Shown piece by piece: positions 62,204-64,000 of a stretch of 64,000 nucleotides of DNA (positions are counted from its first letter, which is position 1; every line of letters begins with the position of its first letter). Origin of the DNA: Erigeron canadensis (Eukaryota; Streptophyta; Magnoliopsida; Asterales; Asteraceae); the NCBI RefSeq assembly GCF_010389155.1, contig NC_057761.1:16990501-17054500 (forward strand). Reading direction: 5' to 3'. The notes under the pieces were generated by a model. It searched no databases, had not been told where the DNA came from, and saw nothing but the letters and a program-made list of their open reading frames with translations. The position numbers and the translations under genes were made by a program.

Positions 62204-64000
62204 CTAAGGTTCATAATCCGAATCTAAATCCGAATCTGACTCTGACTCTGAAGATGTATGAGTTAACCCTAACTGTTCTTTCATTTGATCCCTAAGTGAT
62301 CCTCGATCATAATAATCATCATAATCCATAATCTATGCTCTAGCTCCCATATGAGCTTGTGGATCATATCCCAATCTCTTTTTTAGTCTATGCACAATTA
62401 AAGGGTACAAATCTGACTCTGTAGAGGCATTGGTAGTAGAATCAGTCTTAGTTGACTCACTATCCTGAGTAGATTTTCCTTTGCTAAGATTTTCTTTTTC
62501 TATATGATTATGAGGATCATTCACTATCTTTTCTCGAATCTCCCTTTCTATTCTATCAGAATTAGAATCAGAGTTACCTGAATTGGAATCTTCCTCATCA
62601 TCATTGTTAGGATCATCAGGATCTGCATCTGGAGCGGTCATCACATCTTTTCCTTTATCTTGAGTCCTAGAAGTACTAGTTGTACCAGCAATCTCTAACT
62701 CTCTTTGTCTTGATGACTCCCCCTGAACATCTGCAGTCTGTGTATCCATAGCATCATCATCAGCATCTTGACCTTGAACTTGATCTCTATTCTCTGGCTC
62801 ACCAACAGATGGTTGTGCTTGATTTGGACCTTGAGCTGGATCTTGATCTTCATGATCATCATCTCTTGACTTCCTTGCTAGCTCATCATCCTTACAACCA
62901 CTCTTATCTCCCCCATGAACCAAGAATTGGTCAAGTCTAGAACCAAGAGAATGAACAAGAGCTGTCATTATGTCCATCTCTTCTTGACGGTTAGCAGTTT
63001 GGAGCTTTAGCTGACTCTCCAAAGCTGTGACCCTCATCTCCAACATCTTCTTCTCTGAAAACAAATGACTCAGTTGCACTTGAACTGGAGCAACTAGACG
63101 TGACGTAGAAGCAACATCAGATGTAGAGGCCTGAGGTGGCATCGTAGCTTCAAATGAAGGCATACGAGCACTAAAAGTCCCTGTGGGAGGCATCTGTAGT
63201 CTTTGAAGAGGAGCCAACAGACGTCCCATGATTGTAGAAACAGGAACTGTAGCCTGAATAGGAGCAGACGAAGGCCTAGGAGCAACAAGAGTCGGCTCTG
63301 GCTCTTGACGAACTGTAGACTCCGGAGCAGTAGGAATCGTAACAGTTGTAGCCTCAGTGACAACTTGTGCGCGAGAACCAATTCCTCTTATTATAAACTT
63401 TGGTCTCGACCTTCTCTCCCCAACAACAACACCAGCAGCAGAAGGAGCAGACACGAAAACAGGAATCTTAGAGATAGAAGCTCTTAAAGCAGCAACCAAT
63501 GGAGTATCACCAACAGTAGGTGCATGAGACCTCTCCATGACTTCATTATAAGCAGCGAATTCTCTATCAACTTCAGCTTGAGATCTTGCATGTCTTCTTC
63601 TTCGCTTCGGCAGTCTTTCTTCCTCTTCTTCATCTTCCGAATCCTCAACATTAACCGGGACTTCAGAAGGACCAACATCAACATCAACTAGAGTAGAGGT
63701 AGAAGCAGAAACTCCAGTAGATGATGGTACAAGATTTGTAGGATCATCAATATCCTTCATGAGAGCATCCATATCTGAATCATGCTCTAGATCTCCAGCA
63801 TACAGAGGAACATCATTTAGTCCCTCAAACTGATCAGCTCGCTCTTCTTGAGGATCTTCTTGAGCCTGATCATCAGCAGCAGCAGCAACAGGTGTTTCAT
63901 CTTCCCAACCTTGTCGAGGAGCAAAATAGTCAGGATTTATGAGATGTCCGAACAATGGTGGATTGGCAACATTATTAGGAACACCATGACCAGCAAAGCG
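62204..64000 (-). CDS. accessory ORF 1 of element B (partial, nearly open)
   Basis: The frame is open from the right edge to a TAG at 62333 and then continues in frame to the family stop after DSDYEP (62204). It covers the end of the helical domain (GVPNNVANPPLFGHLINPDY), an acidic stretch, LPKRRRRHARSQAEVDREFA, RSRPKFIIRGIGSRAQVVTE, a Pro/Ser/Thr-rich chain, a coiled coil (EKKMLEMRVTALESQLKLQT), a second helix (ALVHSLGSRLDQFL) and an Asp/Ser/Asn-rich tail. The single stop (GAG to TAG) makes this the best copy of the module in the window. No catalytic motif, signal peptide or membrane segment is visible. Confidence 0.75.

Larger units (their letters stand above)
60056..64000 (-). mobile_element. 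copia element B, second copy of family A (3' part)
   Basis: The LTR, polypurine tract and both accessory ORFs of family A appear on the minus strand and run off the right edge. The insertion lies inside the integrase core of element D, after CAAAG (60051-60055), which should be repeated outside the window. Against A it is moderately diverged but has far fewer stops. Confidence 0.93.

Noticed and set aside
1..64000. Host protein-coding, tRNA or rRNA genes
   Set aside because: All long frames were assigned to mobile elements or left unrecognised; no cloverleaf-like sequence with A and B boxes or rRNA-like conserved block was noticed, although short RNA genes could be missed by eye.

Overview
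This window is retrotransposon-packed plant nuclear DNA. It holds no recognisable host gene, no tRNA or rRNA gene and no CRISPR array. Plant origin is supported by Ty1/copia elements primed from initiator-Met tRNA, a Ty3/gypsy element with an Asp-tRNA-type primer site, plant L1-type LINEs with DUF4283-like ORF1 and zf-RVT tails, and spliceosomal-type splice sites. The style of the copia elements and their extra 3' ORFs recalls eudicots, plausibly Asteraceae; that is inference from memory, not a search result.

Layout. 1-3112: decayed Ty3/gypsy pol (G, +). 3148-4256: an unrecognised minus ORF, then noncoding DNA with short repeats. 4257-7703 and 22470-24430: one LINE (LINE1, -) split in two by a complete 14,766-bp Ty1/copia element (A, + strand, 7704-22469, 694-bp LTRs, 5-bp target duplication CTATA). 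24556-25461: isolated LTR. 25462-30398: second LINE (LINE2, +). About 30780-45990: the 3' half of another copia element (E, +), with only its accessory ORF and 3' LTR; the ORF contains a 1.27-kb tandem duplication and is interrupted by a complete 8,330-bp Ty3/gypsy element (F, 34670-42999, target duplication AGAGG) that lacks reverse transcriptase and integrase. 46071-48530: third LINE (LINE3, +), nearly identical to LINE1. 48985-55955: copia element C (-) with 5' LTR. 55956-58216: an inverted repeat with arms of about 0.8 kb made of copia RT/RNase H (D' + and D -). 57194-60055: copia D pol (-). 60056-64000: the 3' part of a second copy of family A (B, -), inserted in D's integrase and running off the window.

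How the parts relate. Families A/B and E share an accessory module downstream of (or without) pol: a helical N-terminal domain, a low-complexity and coiled-coil middle, and a C-terminal domain. In A it is preceded by a promoter-like block with the same TGACGTCA plus TATAAAT arrangement as the LTR, and by splice-acceptor sequences. Several LTR families here also carry their own short palindromic word, repeated in LTR, leader or flanks: TGACGTCA-centred 24-mers in A/B, CCAGCGCCGCTGG in F, CAACTGGAG/CTCCAGTTG in C, TCTGAAG/CTTCAGA in the isolated LTR, and TTTGCCGAG/CTCGGCAAA in E. F's word also sits in its ORFs at the points where the reading frame changes, and C's coding DNA is unusually rich in ACTGG/CCAGT.

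No element is intact. In the A/B accessory region every stop codon I could compare matches a glutamine codon in the sister copy, as expected of methylated-cytosine decay.
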